The position numbers and the translations under genes were made by a program. A DNA stretch of 36,093 bases. Origin: Endozoicomonas acroporae. Its GTDB lineage: Bacteria; Pseudomonadota; Gammaproteobacteria; Pseudomonadales; Endozoicomonadaceae. The notes beneath the pieces are model-generated. The model did not search any database, was not told where the DNA came from, and saw nothing but the letters and a program-made list of their open reading frames with translations. The stretch covers positions 1 through 36,093 of the forward strand of contig NZ_PJPV01000082.1 in assembly GCF_002864045.1 (NCBI RefSeq), given 5' to 3'. Below are positions 7,639 through 16,248 of the stretch, piece after piece. Every line of letters starts with the position of its first letter. Position 1 is the stretch's first letter.

Positions 7639-9363
7639 TCAGTCTTCATTTTTTGCAGGGGTGTGAACTTCCTCTATGAGCCTTTCAATTTCCGACCAGT
7701 CCAGAGGGGTTCGGTTGAACGGGTTCTCACCATTGATCAGATAACTCCTGACAAGGCTGTCGTAATCAACATGGGCATTACCCAGCCCAACCATTTTATC
7801 GGTTTTTCCACCAAATAAAGGGCAGTCATCAATACTGTCTACATATCTTGGATTCAGTTGATCAAAGGGCGGCACTGCCAGCGGGCGCTGAAATTTCTGC
7901 CAGGGTTCCCAATGGGCGAGAAAGGCCTCAAGCGCTGCGTCCGTACAGGTTTCTTCAATGTTGGCGCGAGCTCTTGCAATGTCCTCATCGTTAACACAAG
8001 CACAATCACGGAATAACATATTTTGCGTTGATCCGGGAATGCTGAAGAACTTGCTTAACTCAATCCGGAACGCCAGCTCAACCTCAATCTCATCCACCCA
8101 GGTTTGTGTTTGCATATGTGATCTGGCGATTGCCTTGACCTTTTCCAGAATCATCATTTGCCGAGCCAACGCCTTCAATTCAGCGGGGTCATGCTTTTCA
8201 ACCGCCAGGGTTTCCGCAGAAGTCCGTAACTGCAATGTTTCCAGGTCATCCAAGGCCAGGATTATCCGGTCATCACAGGAAGTGACCGCATCTGCAATAC
8301 GATACAGGGCGTCATCCCGAAACCGCTGATTACCAGCCAGTAATGACATGACCGCCATCACCCGTTGGGCCAGAACAGGACGAGTAGCCATGTTCTGGTA
8401 ATCTGCGGTGGCTGTCAGTCGCTGCAGAAACTCAATAAGGTGATCGGTCTGGGCAGGTCGGAGGACAAGCTCCGGTGTTGCAGCATCGGTTGCAGACAAC
8501 TCTCCCCAAAAAGCCAGACCTTGTTCCATACTTGAAAACTTCTGCTCAGGCTCCCTTGCCCTTCTGCTAATAGTAAAATGCATACCTTCGTGGCGCGCTC
8601 TGCGCAGACGGTCAATGATCTCATCTGACAACCCGGTACCCGCCATTAGGACATGACGGATCATACCCGATGAAGCTGGTCCCATCGCGGTAATGTAGTT
8701 AGGCAGGGCTGACAGGCTGGTGCAACGGCTAAGTGTAATGTGCCCCCCCATGTTGAGGCTCTGCTCGGGCAGTCGCCTCAGGCCTTCGCAATATGCAAGA
8801 TCAATGTTTTCCCCCACTTGGAGGTCATCGGGTAGCCTCCTCAGGCCACGGCAACTGTTGAGATAAAGGTGTCGCCCCACGTAGAGGTGTTCTGACAGCT
8901 CCAACAGCGCCTCACAACGGGAAAGAGAAAGGTCGCGTCCAACGGAGAGTTTCTCGGGCAGGGTCTCCAGCTCGATGAGACCGTCAAGAATAAGACTCCC
9001 ATCCACGGTGAGATTTCCGGACAGGTCCCTCAGACCTTCACATAATGAAAGGTTTAAGTCGCCCGTCACAGTGAGGTGCCTGGGCAGGGCCACCGGGCAA
9101 AAGTCAAGGCTAAAGTCACCCTCGAGCCGGTAATGAACATCATTAGAAAAATTCTGTTGTTGAATCAGCAGCCTCAATTCAGTTGGGGTAACCGTTATTA
9201 CCTCAATTGCAACACGCTCTTCCAATGATGCAGTTTCTGAAAAGTAAGAAGCCGTTCCACACTGCGGGATGTAGCCTTGACTCTCTGCATTGCCATGATC
9301 AACATGTGATGATCTGGCTGCTGCAGGAGTAGTGCCTGAGGCGGCTGCATTTGTAAACATCAT
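7639..9363 (-). CDS. LRR protein with NEL E3 ubiquitin ligase domain and C-terminal U-box-like segment (probable secreted effector)
   Basis: 574 residues. Residues 1-75 are a low-complexity, Ala/Ser-rich head that could hold a secretion signal; no Sec signal is seen. Residues about 90-225 hold six leucine-rich repeats of about 21 residues (pattern LPxxLxVGxxLxLSxCxxLxxL). Residues about 275-495 match the NEL domain of IpaH/SspH effectors: the catalytic cysteine is C363 in ADAVTSCDDR (IpaH: ADATESCEDR), followed by WVDEIEVELAFRIEL (IpaH: FVDEIEVYLAFQ) and the closing HWEPWQKF. NEL proteins move ubiquitin from E2 through this cysteine to host targets. Residues about 508-566 then resemble a U-box: DDCPLFGG, VDYDSLVRSYLINGENPFNR, TPL, matching the family's final dPFtRxpL signature. 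The U-box reading is a motif match by eye. The gene stands alone, with its own terminator and no chaperone gene beside it. Confidence 0.85.
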   Translation of the reverse strand: MMFTNAAASGTTPAAARSSHVDHGNAESQGYIPQCGTASYFSETASLEERVAIEVITVTPTELRLLIQQQNFSNDVHYRLEGDFSLDFCPVALPRHLTVTGDLNLSLCEGLRDLSGNLTVDGSLILDGLIELETLPEKLSVGRDLSLSRCEALLELSEHLYVGRHLYLNSCRGLRRLPDDLQVGENIDLAYCEGLRRLPEQSLNMGGHITLSRCTSLSALPNYITAMGPASSGMIRHVLMAGTGLSDEIIDRLRRARHEGMHFTISRRAREPEQKFSSMEQGLAFWGELSATDAATPELVLRPAQTDHLIEFLQRLTATADYQNMATRPVLAQRVMAVMSLLAGNQRFRDDALYRIADAVTSCDDRIILALDDLETLQLRTSAETLAVEKHDPAELKALARQMMILEKVKAIARSHMQTQTWVDEIEVELAFRIELSKFFSIPGSTQNMLFRDCACVNDEDIARARANIEETCTDAALEAFLAHWEPWQKFQRPLAVPPFDQLNPRYVDSIDDCPLFGGKTDKMVGLGNAHVDYDSLVRSYLINGENPFNRTPLDWSEIERLIEEVHTPAKNED

Positions 9364-9373
9364 TGATCCGACA

Positions 9374-9402
9374 ACTATGATTTATTAAAAATCAATCATA
9401 GT
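9374..9402. promoter_or_regulatory. Palindrome just upstream of the NEL gene start
   Basis: Perfect 9-bp arms ACTATGATT (9374-9382) and AATCATAGT (9394-9402) with an AT-rich 11-bp spacer end 11 bp before the start codon. This could be an operator or an mRNA 5' hairpin close to the ribosome binding site. The remaining 260 bp up to 9663 shows nothing else I can name. Confidence 0.5.
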
Positions 9403-9662
9403 CGAAAATTGTGCGGGTGAGTTTTTATTGCCTCCTCTGTATGCCATGCAGCAGTTGGGATCCAGGATTTATCGGGCATTGCTGATCACCGGGAGATACA
9501 AGAAATCCATAAAACACAACAGCAGGCACCTATTCGATTTCTTGCCAATGGCACCGAAACCTTTTCAGTTAAGCTAACCCGCCCATTCCATTAGCATATT
9601 TCTTTAACGCAAATCAGCACTATGCACGAAAAATCGCAGTAACAATCCTGAGGCGATAGATA

Positions 9663-11600
9663 ATGGAACCAATAAAAATAACATCATTACAAGATTTAGA
9701 GCAGCTGGAAAAAGATTATCCCTATGAAAGCCTGAGTCAGTTTGAAAGCACTTACGAAGCTATTATGACCAGCGCCCATTTGCGCCCCGGCAAAACCGCC
9801 TTATCCTTTTTTTTGAAGGGCAGTGAGTACGCTTCAGCCCATACCATCACCTATGGATCATTGATTGCTCATATCAATCAGACCGCCAACTTTTTCCACT
9901 CCATTGGCTTGGGCCCGGATGATGTTGTGGCATTTATCATGCCCAATCTGCCGGAAACCCATTACATCATCTGGGGTGGTGAGGCTTGCTGTCAGGTATT
10001 GGCCATCAACCCATTATTAGAGTCAGAACAAATTAAAGATCTGATCAATTCTGTCAATACGAAAGCTGTGGTTACCATGAATCCAATGAAAAATATTGAT
10101 TTATGGCCCAAGCTGGAACCCATTATTCCGCAGTTGACCAGTGTCGAACATGTGATCGGTGTAGATATCGCACACTATGTACAGGGATTGACGGGGCCGA
10201 TCGCCAGAATGATTCAACGAAGGATGCGTAAATCCATTACCATGCCTGCCGGTAAAACCTATTACAACTTTACGCAAAGCATCAAAAAACAACATGCCGA
10301 TCAATTAATGTTTGATCGACAGTTCACCAAAGACACCATTTCATCCCTGTTTTGTACCGGCGGAACAACCGGTTTGCCAAAGATTGCACGTCGCACACAC
10401 GCTAATGAACTGTTTAATGCCCGCTCATTGCAAATGATGAGTCAAAGCACTCTGACATCGGATAAATCCATACTGGGGGGCTTGCCCCTGTTCCATGTCA
10501 ATGGTGCCCTGGTCACTGGACTGGTACCGCTGATGATCGGGGCATCTATCGTTATCTGCACGCCACAGGGCTACCGTGGCGAAGATGTTTTTCCGAATTT
10601 CTGGGATATCATTGCGCACTTTAAAGTATCGGCATTCAGTGGTGTGCCCACGGTATACTCGACCCTGATGAACTACCCAACGAAGGGTAAAGACTTATCG
10701 TCATTAGACGCAGCCATCTGTGGCGCTGCACCATTACCCGTAGAAGTGGCCCGTTCATTTCAGGAGGCTACCGGTGTTGAAATTCTGGAAGGCTATGGAT
10801 TAACAGAAGCCACATGCGCATCCAGTTTGAATTTATTGCACGGCAAGAAAAAGATCGGCTCTATTGGTATACGCATCCCCTATCAACAAATGGTTTGTGC
10901 TGAACTGAAAGACAATAAAGTAGTACGTATTTGCGATACCGATGAAATTGGCGCACTGATCATGAGAGGGCCTAATTTATCGTTAGGTTATCAATTGGAA
11001 CATCAGAATGAGGGCCTGTGGGTCACTGACGACAATGGTGACACATGGCTCAATTCCGGTGACCTGGCACGACAGGATTCCGACGGTTACTTCTGGCTGA
11101 CCGGTCGTAAAAAAGAGCTGATTGTTCGGGGTGGCCATAATATTGAACCAAAACTGATTGAAGAAACCATGTGCAAGCACCCCGACGTCACCTTGGCAGC
11201 AGCTGTTGGTCGGCCAGATGCCCATGCGGGTGAAGTGCCGGTTTGCTATGTGCAAATCGCAGATAACAGCCAGGTTTCAGATAAAGAGCTATTAGACTTT
11301 GCCAATAGAGAAATCCAGGAAAAAGCCGCTATTCCAAAGGCCGTTCACAGGGTCAAAGAGCTGCCGCTAACCGCCATTGGCAAGGTATTTAAGCCTAAAC
11401 TTGAAATGCAGGAAATTGAAAAATGCGTCATCGCCCTGGCCATGAAAGAGCTACCAACCGTGCCTGTCACAGTGGATGTCAAACAAGACCCTAAATATGG
11501 CATCCTGGCCAATGTGAATCTTGGGGAATGTGATGCAACGTCCCGGGCAGAGTTCGAAAAGACACTGGGTGTCTATACGTTTAAGTCTGCCCTTTCGTAA
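9663..11600 (+). CDS. AMP-forming acyl-CoA synthetase
   Basis: Activates a carboxylic acid through an acyl-adenylate to its CoA thioester. The 645 residues are slightly longer than typical ANL enzymes. The ATP/AMP motif lies at about 230-240 (FCTGGTTGLPK); further on come GYGLTEATC, the WLNSGDLARQDSDGYFWLTGRKKE block and RGGHNIEP, then the C-terminal lysine region LPLTAIGKVFKPKLE. About 45 extra residues follow that lysine. The ATG has GAGG nine bases upstream. The substrate is unknown: sequence alone does not separate medium/long-chain fatty acids from branched or aromatic acids. Downstream genes (LysR regulator, ene-reductase, thioesterase, tautomerases) suggest catabolism of an unsaturated or cyclic acid. 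Remains of a second copy lie at 7400-7477. Confidence 0.88.
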   Translation: MEPIKITSLQDLEQLEKDYPYESLSQFESTYEAIMTSAHLRPGKTALSFFLKGSEYASAHTITYGSLIAHINQTANFFHSIGLGPDDVVAFIMPNLPETHYIIWGGEACCQVLAINPLLESEQIKDLINSVNTKAVVTMNPMKNIDLWPKLEPIIPQLTSVEHVIGVDIAHYVQGLTGPIARMIQRRMRKSITMPAGKTYYNFTQSIKKQHADQLMFDRQFTKDTISSLFCTGGTTGLPKIARRTHANELFNARSLQMMSQSTLTSDKSILGGLPLFHVNGALVTGLVPLMIGASIVICTPQGYRGEDVFPNFWDIIAHFKVSAFSGVPTVYSTLMNYPTKGKDLSSLDAAICGAAPLPVEVARSFQEATGVEILEGYGLTEATCASSLNLLHGKKKIGSIGIRIPYQQMVCAELKDNKVVRICDTDEIGALIMRGPNLSLGYQLEHQNEGLWVTDDNGDTWLNSGDLARQDSDGYFWLTGRKKELIVRGGHNIEPKLIEETMCKHPDVTLAAAVGRPDAHAGEVPVCYVQIADNSQVSDKELLDFANREIQEKAAIPKAVHRVKELPLTAIGKVFKPKLEMQEIEKCVIALAMKELPTVPVTVDVKQDPKYGILANVNLGECDATSRAEFEKTLGVYTFKSALS

Positions 11601-11611
11601 TGCTGTTGCAT

Positions 11612-11633
11612 TAGCCATCTATTCAGGTGGCTA
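11612..11633 (+). terminator. Weak hairpin after the acyl-CoA synthetase gene
   Basis: Nine-base arms (TAGCCATCT / AGGTGGCTA, one G-T pair) with an ATTC loop lie 12 bp past the stop. No T-run follows, so termination is uncertain. Confidence 0.35.
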
Positions 11634-11737
11634 CTGTTGTGTGTTTGAACAACAAAGGCACAAAGAGCACAGAAAAAAAGCTCTTCTTCCTGCTATGCCG
11701 CGCCTCGTCATAGGAGCGCCCTGATACGCTGAGCACG

Positions 11738-11759
11738 CAACGAAACGTCAACAGGCCCT
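11738..11759. repeat. Solitary arm of the dispersed 22-bp palindromic repeat
   Basis: These 22 bases differ at one position from the complement of the left arm of the palindrome at 32880-32936, and some similarity continues into the adjoining bases. Only one arm is present here, so it is a half element. The surrounding 11601-11815 is otherwise unassigned apart from a weak hairpin. Confidence 0.6.
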
Positions 11760-11815
11760 AATTATTTTTAGGTTTATCGCCTCTGGTATCGGCATTGGCG
11801 GCAGGTAACCGCGCC

Positions 11816-12016
11816 ATGATCAAAATGTCGAAATTTACACCCGGAACAGCGGATTTAGTGCAGGCGTTGATTGGCAGGTATTTCTCAGAAGACGATGCCA
11901 CTGTAGTCGCCGGTGAACTGGATGTAAGCACGGAGTTTACTCAATTACCCGGGGGTGAATCCGTCACTGAGCATTACTGCTGTATCGGAATGGACCATGA
12001 GTCATATTCCCCATAA
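11816..12016 (+). CDS. Small hypothetical protein, 66 aa
   Basis: I do not recognise it. An ATG at 11816 has an AGGT-containing stretch about 11 bases upstream and opens a 66-residue frame. The product is acidic, with no membrane segment, and ends in a His/Cys-containing tail (EHYCCIGMDHESYSP). It lies in a poorly coding stretch between two larger genes, so it may be a chance frame or the tail of a decayed gene. Confidence 0.25.
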   Translation: MIKMSKFTPGTADLVQALIGRYFSEDDATVVAGELDVSTEFTQLPGGESVTEHYCCIGMDHESYSP

Positions 12017-12074
12017 GAGTACTTAGCGTTTTCGTTATGGCATATATATTAACTATCAAGGGTGGCAAGCGGCC

Positions 12075-12479
12075 TTATGCCACTTGCCGTTCCTCTGCAT
12101 CAAGACTGGCACAGTACTGCTCGTAAATAAAACCACCGGGGCTCAGTGAACATTTCAAAGCAGCCGTCACAGCAGTTATGCTCGCAGTTGCCAATATAAT
12201 TGAAGACATAAAACCGACTCTCTTATCCAAATTACAGGGTAAATCGGTATAAGCCATAAGGCCACCTGAAACCAGACCCATTAGCGCTCCACTACAAAGT
12301 CCGACATATCTGCCAAAAGCGATTGCTTTCGCCCTTATATGGGGAGAAACGTCAGCTGATGGAGGGTTGACCACTGCTCTATGGCCTCCCTGGTAAACCT
12401 GTTCTACAACCTGAGCTTGCATAATAATAAACATCTGATAAGCGCAATTTGACAATGTAAGGCACCGATCGACCCACAT
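12075..12479 (-). CDS. Small hypothetical membrane protein
   Basis: I do not recognise a family. The frame gives up to 134 residues; internal ATGs at 12434 and 12422 are equally possible starts, and none has a clear ribosome binding site. Two hydrophobic, glycine/alanine-rich stretches (around residues 52-76, GRYVGLCSGALMGLVSGGLMAY, and 88-107, GFMSSIILATASITAVTAAL) look like a pair of transmembrane helices joined by a short loop. It is transcribed away from the LysR gene. Glycine-zipper-like helices of this kind are seen in small membrane-active proteins, but no function should be assigned. Confidence 0.42.
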   Translation of the reverse strand: MWVDRCLTLSNCAYQMFIIMQAQVVEQVYQGGHRAVVNPPSADVSPHIRAKAIAFGRYVGLCSGALMGLVSGGLMAYTDLPCNLDKRVGFMSSIILATASITAVTAALKCSLSPGGFIYEQYCASLDAEERQVA

Positions 12480-12644
12480 TTTCTGAACAGTTGGACATCA
12501 GCTGTTGATAAAAGTTCAGTCATATAACCCGCCTAATGATTTCATTTGGTTAACTACTTAAACATCTGACCGCTGTATATTTCACAGGAACACATATAAT
12601 ATGCCTGAAACACAAGCAATACGTATGTTCAGGGCGCTAATGAC

Positions 12645-13535
12645 GTGATCGACATATCTGATATTCACATGATCAAAGTGGTTACTGAAGTAGGCAGTAT
12701 CAACAAAGCCGCCGAGATATTAAGTGTTTCACAGCCGACCCTGAGCAAAAAAATCAGCCGCCTTGAAAAGAAAGTAGGTGTCGAACTGTTTAATCGGGAT
12801 AGCGTGGGCATGGTGCCCACAGAAGCCGCCAAATTCCTGATTAAAGAAGGCAATGGTCTCAGAGCTCAGCTGCAAGTGATTGAACGTCAGCTGGAGCTTA
12901 TGTCGGATATGGTGGGCGGTACGGTAAGAGTGGGGGTTGGCCCCATTATCGAACAGCAGCTGTTAGCCAAAGTATTGCTTGATTTTGCTGAGAGAGATTA
13001 TCAGTTTAAAATTTCTGTCGTCACGATGTCGGCTGATGTACTGCTGGATCAGCTGAAAAAAAGCAAGATTGATCTGGCGGTTGGCCCCTTTGTTCATTCT
13101 GATGTTCCGGATGATATTGTCGCCCCACTGAAAACCTCAGAAAAACTGGTGGTGGCCGTGCGACAAGGTCATGACGCAGTTGGCAGGCAGGTCGAAGATT
13201 TACAGGAAATATCGAACTACAAAATCATTACGCCTAACATACCCGCCAGCCTGGGCGGACAGGTTATGGTGTATCTGGAAAATGCCGAATTAGAGCCGGA
13301 CATCATTTGCGAAAGTTACACCATGGCAAAATACATCGTCATGAATTCCGATTATGTGACGGCTGGACCAGAGTCTTTATTCCTGAATGAATTTGCATCC
13401 GGAGAGCTGGTGAAACTGGAATTTCCCTATGACATCTATTGGCAGAGTCAATGCCTGGTAAAACCGGAAACCTTATTAATGCCTATTGTAAAAGAGGTCG
13501 TGGATCTGTTTGCCCAGTATATGGATGCGCAGTAA
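12645..13535 (+). CDS. LysR-family transcriptional regulator
   Basis: 296 residues, standard for the family. The N-terminal winged helix-turn-helix spans about residues 3-62 (GSINKAAEILSVSQPTLSKKISRLEKKVGVELFNR); the rest is the periplasmic-binding-protein-like effector domain (GTVRVGVGPI at the junction). The start is a GTG at 12645; an in-frame ATG at 12669 would cut into helix 1, so the GTG is preferred even though its ribosome binding site is weak. It lies between the acyl-CoA synthetase gene and the convergent ene-reductase gene and is the likely regulator of this cluster. Such regulators usually bind near divergent promoters, but I found no clear T-N11-A operator pair. Confidence 0.92.
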   Translation: MIDISDIHMIKVVTEVGSINKAAEILSVSQPTLSKKISRLEKKVGVELFNRDSVGMVPTEAAKFLIKEGNGLRAQLQVIERQLELMSDMVGGTVRVGVGPIIEQQLLAKVLLDFAERDYQFKISVVTMSADVLLDQLKKSKIDLAVGPFVHSDVPDDIVAPLKTSEKLVVAVRQGHDAVGRQVEDLQEISNYKIITPNIPASLGGQVMVYLENAELEPDIICESYTMAKYIVMNSDYVTAGPESLFLNEFASGELVKLEFPYDIYWQSQCLVKPETLLMPIVKEVVDLFAQYMDAQ

Positions 13536-13540
13536 TCAGC

Positions 13541-13577
13541 AAAAAGAGAAGCCCCGGGTATGATTAAAAAGGGCTTC
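13541..13577 (-). terminator. Terminator of the OYE-family gene
   Basis: Arms GAAGCCC (13548-13554) and GGGCTTC (13571-13577), with a 16-nt loop, are followed on the minus strand by TCTTTTT. It lies between the convergent stops of the LysR gene (13535) and the oxidoreductase gene (13612). Confidence 0.65.
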
Positions 13578-13611
13578 CCGGCCTGAGTAACAGGCTAAAG
13601 ACAGTCGTCGA

Positions 13612-14841
13612 CTATGCTCGAACACGTTTTACCTGTTGGCCCCGTTGCCAAAAGTTGTACAGCACTTTAAACGCTGAAAACGCACCACGAACCCTGGTCT
13701 TAGGGGGCAAACCTTCACTCATCCGGCGAATTTGATCGGTGTACCAGCTGATTTCCATGATAGCCATATCATCGATCTTTTTAATACCGGTGGAAATGGG
13801 TTCTACACTGGAGCGATAATTCGTGCCAGTCAGTAGATGGTTGGCCAGATTGGGATCAACGACAAAGGGTCGCGCCAGACCAACCACATCCACTGAGCCG
13901 GAATTAATCGCCTCTTCCATCGCTTGCTGACTTCTGAACCCACCGGTGACCATAATGGGTGCCGATACATTTGTCTTAAGCTGTTCAGAAAATTCCAGAA
14001 AATACGCCTCACGCTTCTTTGTACTTTCTTTTTGCTCCCCCCGTCGGTTGACCGGGTTTTCCCAGCTGCCACCAGAAACCTCAATCAGGTCGATGCCCAT
14101 TTTATCCAGATGCTGACATACCTCGATGGACTCTTCCTGGCTGAAACCGCCTTTCTGGAAGTCCGAAGAGTTTAATTTAATGCCGATACCAAAGCCCTCA
14201 CCCACCTTCTCCCGGATGGATGCGTAAATTTCTTTGACAAATCTCATGCGATTTTCAAGGGAACCGCCCCATTGATCATTGCGCTTATTATGGTTTGGTG
14301 ACAGGAATTGGCTGATCAGATAACCGTGGGCACCATGAAGTTGAACGCCATCAAACCCTGCTTCTTTTAAGATTAAAGCTGTCGTAGTGAATCGACGAAT
14401 AATGTCGTTAATCTCACTCTCGGTGAGTTCCCGAGGAGGGATAAACATATCGCTCGCTAAAGGAATGGCAGAGGGTGCCAGGGGTTGGTCATTGAGAAAT
14501 TTAGGCGATTGCTTGCCCGGATGGTTGAGCTGAGCCCAAATTTGACCACCTTTGGATTTAGCGCCTGCAACCCATAATTCCAACAGTTGAAAATCATCAT
14601 AGTTTTCACCAGCCACGGCCAGCGGTTCATTGGCATGGCGTTTATCAACCATTATATTACCGGTGATCAGCAGCCCGGAGCCACCTTCTGCCCAGGTTCT
14701 ATATAACACTTCAAATTGCCTGACAACACCGCCTTTGCCTGTGGCGATGGCTTCATTCATGGCTGATTTGCAAATACGGTTTTTGAGTACTGAACCAGAA
14801 CGTAACTTAAGTTCTTCTGATAAAGGCGATATGGTTGTCAT
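13612..14841 (-). CDS. Old Yellow Enzyme family NADH:flavin oxidoreductase
   Basis: A 409-residue FMN-dependent TIM-barrel enzyme of the OYE family, which reduces activated C=C bonds or demethylates. Motifs include KNRICKSAMNEA near the N-terminus, QLNHPGKQ, the active-site segment GFDGVQLHGAHGYLISQFLSP with its paired histidines, NKRNDQWGGSLENRMRF, and the FMN-phosphate region PIMVTGGFRS plus VGLARPFVVDP. It has only the barrel domain: the C-terminal Fe-S and FAD/NAD domains of 2,4-dienoyl-CoA reductase-type proteins are absent, and the tail ends in a short basic stretch. It faces the LysR gene. A 39-bp repeated element lies about 65 bp upstream of its start. The substrate is unknown. Confidence 0.9.
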   Translation of the reverse strand: MTTISPLSEELKLRSGSVLKNRICKSAMNEAIATGKGGVVRQFEVLYRTWAEGGSGLLITGNIMVDKRHANEPLAVAGENYDDFQLLELWVAGAKSKGGQIWAQLNHPGKQSPKFLNDQPLAPSAIPLASDMFIPPRELTESEINDIIRRFTTTALILKEAGFDGVQLHGAHGYLISQFLSPNHNKRNDQWGGSLENRMRFVKEIYASIREKVGEGFGIGIKLNSSDFQKGGFSQEESIEVCQHLDKMGIDLIEVSGGSWENPVNRRGEQKESTKKREAYFLEFSEQLKTNVSAPIMVTGGFRSQQAMEEAINSGSVDVVGLARPFVVDPNLANHLLTGTNYRSSVEPISTGIKKIDDMAIMEISWYTDQIRRMSEGLPPKTRVRGAFSAFKVLYNFWQRGQQVKRVRA

Positions 14842-14906
14842 ATACGTTCTTCTGACCTCATGGATTAATTACCCTGCTTATTATTTCGTAAGGCTTCATC
14901 CCGTGG

Positions 14907-14945
14907 TAATGAACTTATTTTGCCTGTGTACCAAATAAAAGGCAT
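14907..14945. repeat. 39-bp direct repeat, copy 1
   Basis: Matches 15525-15563 at 36 of 39 positions in the same orientation. It sits between the oxidoreductase gene start and the thioesterase gene stop. Confidence 0.9.
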
Positions 14946-14985
14946 TGGATAACCAATTAAAAACAGCGATTATTGATGGACTTGA

Positions 14986-15420
14986 TTAAAGACCTTCGAC
15001 GTTGACTTCGTAATCCTTTATGGCTTTTCTGATGGTGTCGGGTATTCTGGCGGATACGCCTTTTTTATAGTTGCACCAGACACTCGGCACACTCGCGGTA
15101 AAGACCGGTTGTTCTTCACCCTTTCGATAAATAGCAGCCTCAAGAATAGCGCTACTGTTTCCGACTTTACTGAATCGTGTACCTGTTTCCAGTTGTGTGG
15201 GGTAGTGAAGCTGCTTATTAAATTCGCAGTTTAATCCTCTCATCACCCATCCCTGCTCCGAATCAGGCTTCAGTTCAATCTTCAGTATGTTAAAAAAGTA
15301 GTCCAGGCGTGCGGATTCAATGAGTCGCATATAAGCGGCATTATTCAAGTGCCCCAGCGGATCACAATCTCCCCAGCGGACAGTATCTTGATAGAAGTGA
15401 TTGAATAACGTTCGTTGCAT
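14986..15420 (-). CDS. Acyl-CoA thioesterase, 4HBT hotdog family
   Basis: A 144-residue single hotdog domain of the YbgC/4-hydroxybenzoyl-CoA thioesterase type. The active-site segment VRWGDCDPLGHLNNAAYMRLIE (residues 14-35) carries the catalytic aspartate at about D20, followed by the family's H-x-N-N. It hydrolyses an acyl-CoA to the free acid and CoA; the acyl group cannot be told from sequence. It is transcribed leftward in series with the oxidoreductase gene but 144 bp apart, with a 39-bp repeat element in the gap and another copy upstream of its start. The ribosome binding site is modest (AGAGAG). With the nearby synthetase it could release CoA late in a degradative route. Confidence 0.88.
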   Translation of the reverse strand: MQRTLFNHFYQDTVRWGDCDPLGHLNNAAYMRLIESARLDYFFNILKIELKPDSEQGWVMRGLNCEFNKQLHYPTQLETGTRFSKVGNSSAILEAAIYRKGEEQPVFTASVPSVWCNYKKGVSARIPDTIRKAIKDYEVNVEGL

Positions 15421-15524
15421 GGGACGGACTCTCTGGTTGGATTTGCCCCAACAGGCTGAATAATTTAGAGTAATTTGGCCTATTGTAATGGCCCTGAAAT
15501 ATACCTAATGATCTGAATTCCGGA

Positions 15525-15563
15525 TAATGAACTTATTTTGTCTGTGTTCCAAAAAAAAGGCAT
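15525..15563. repeat. 39-bp direct repeat, copy 2
   Basis: Second copy of the 14907-14945 element, three mismatches. It lies 105 bp upstream of the thioesterase start and 27 bp before the integron cassette boundary. Confidence 0.9.
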
Positions 15564-15609
15564 AGTGAGAATGAGACACCTATAGTTCAGTTAGCTGCCT
15601 AGAGTAAAT

Positions 15610-16248
15610 ATGCACATTCCATCAAAATTTAAAGAAGTAAACTTGGGTAAACTGCACAGTTTTATTCAAGAATATCCACTTGGTACACTGATATTTTCAG
15701 CTGAAAATACTTTGGATGCAGACCATATTCCGTTTTATCTTCAGAGACAAGAAAATGAACAGGTAATACTTCAAAGTCACATTGCCAAAGCGAACCCGTT
15801 ATGGAAAAAGGTCGTCGACGGTCAGGAGGCTCTACTCATATTTCATGGGCCAAACGCATATATCAGCCCGAATCTTTATCCATCGAAAAAAGAAACAGGT
15901 AAAGCCGTTCCAACGTGGAATTATTCTGTCGTCCACGTTAGAGGACGAGTATTTTTCAAGCATGAAAGCAACTGGATTTTGCAACTTCTCAACAAGATTT
16001 CTGACTTTCATGAACTAAACCAAAACCTTCCCTGGTCAGTTTCAGATGCACCAGCAGAGTTCACTAAGAAACTGGTCAATGCTGTTGTGGGCTTGGAAGT
16101 CGTTATTGATGATATAGTCGGCAACTTCAAGTTGAGTCAAAACAAAACAGCATCAGATTATTCAGGTGTTGTAAATGGCTTGGCAAGTTCAAAGAACAGT
16201 TCAGACATTTCTGTGGCCAGGCAAATGCAACAGTCAACATGTAGCTAA
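15610..16248 (+). CDS. PaiB-like FMN-binding protein
   Basis: 212 residues, full length for the PaiB/FMN-binding split-barrel family (PF04299). The N-terminal MHIPSKFKE and the central block ISPNLYPSKKETGKAVPTWNYSVVHVRG are the family hallmarks; residues 15-45 give the LGTLIF...DADHIPFYL barrel strands. Bacillus PaiB is described as a negative regulator of sporulation and protease genes; in other bacteria the role is mostly unknown, so the regulator label is family-level only. The gene fills a single integron cassette: its ATG lies 19 bp from the cassette start and its TAA stop falls inside the attC R'' box. It looks more AT-rich than its neighbours, as expected for acquired DNA. Confidence 0.87.
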   Translation: MHIPSKFKEVNLGKLHSFIQEYPLGTLIFSAENTLDADHIPFYLQRQENEQVILQSHIAKANPLWKKVVDGQEALLIFHGPNAYISPNLYPSKKETGKAVPTWNYSVVHVRGRVFFKHESNWILQLLNKISDFHELNQNLPWSVSDAPAEFTKKLVNAVVGLEVVIDDIVGNFKLSQNKTASDYSGVVNGLASSKNSSDISVARQMQQSTCS

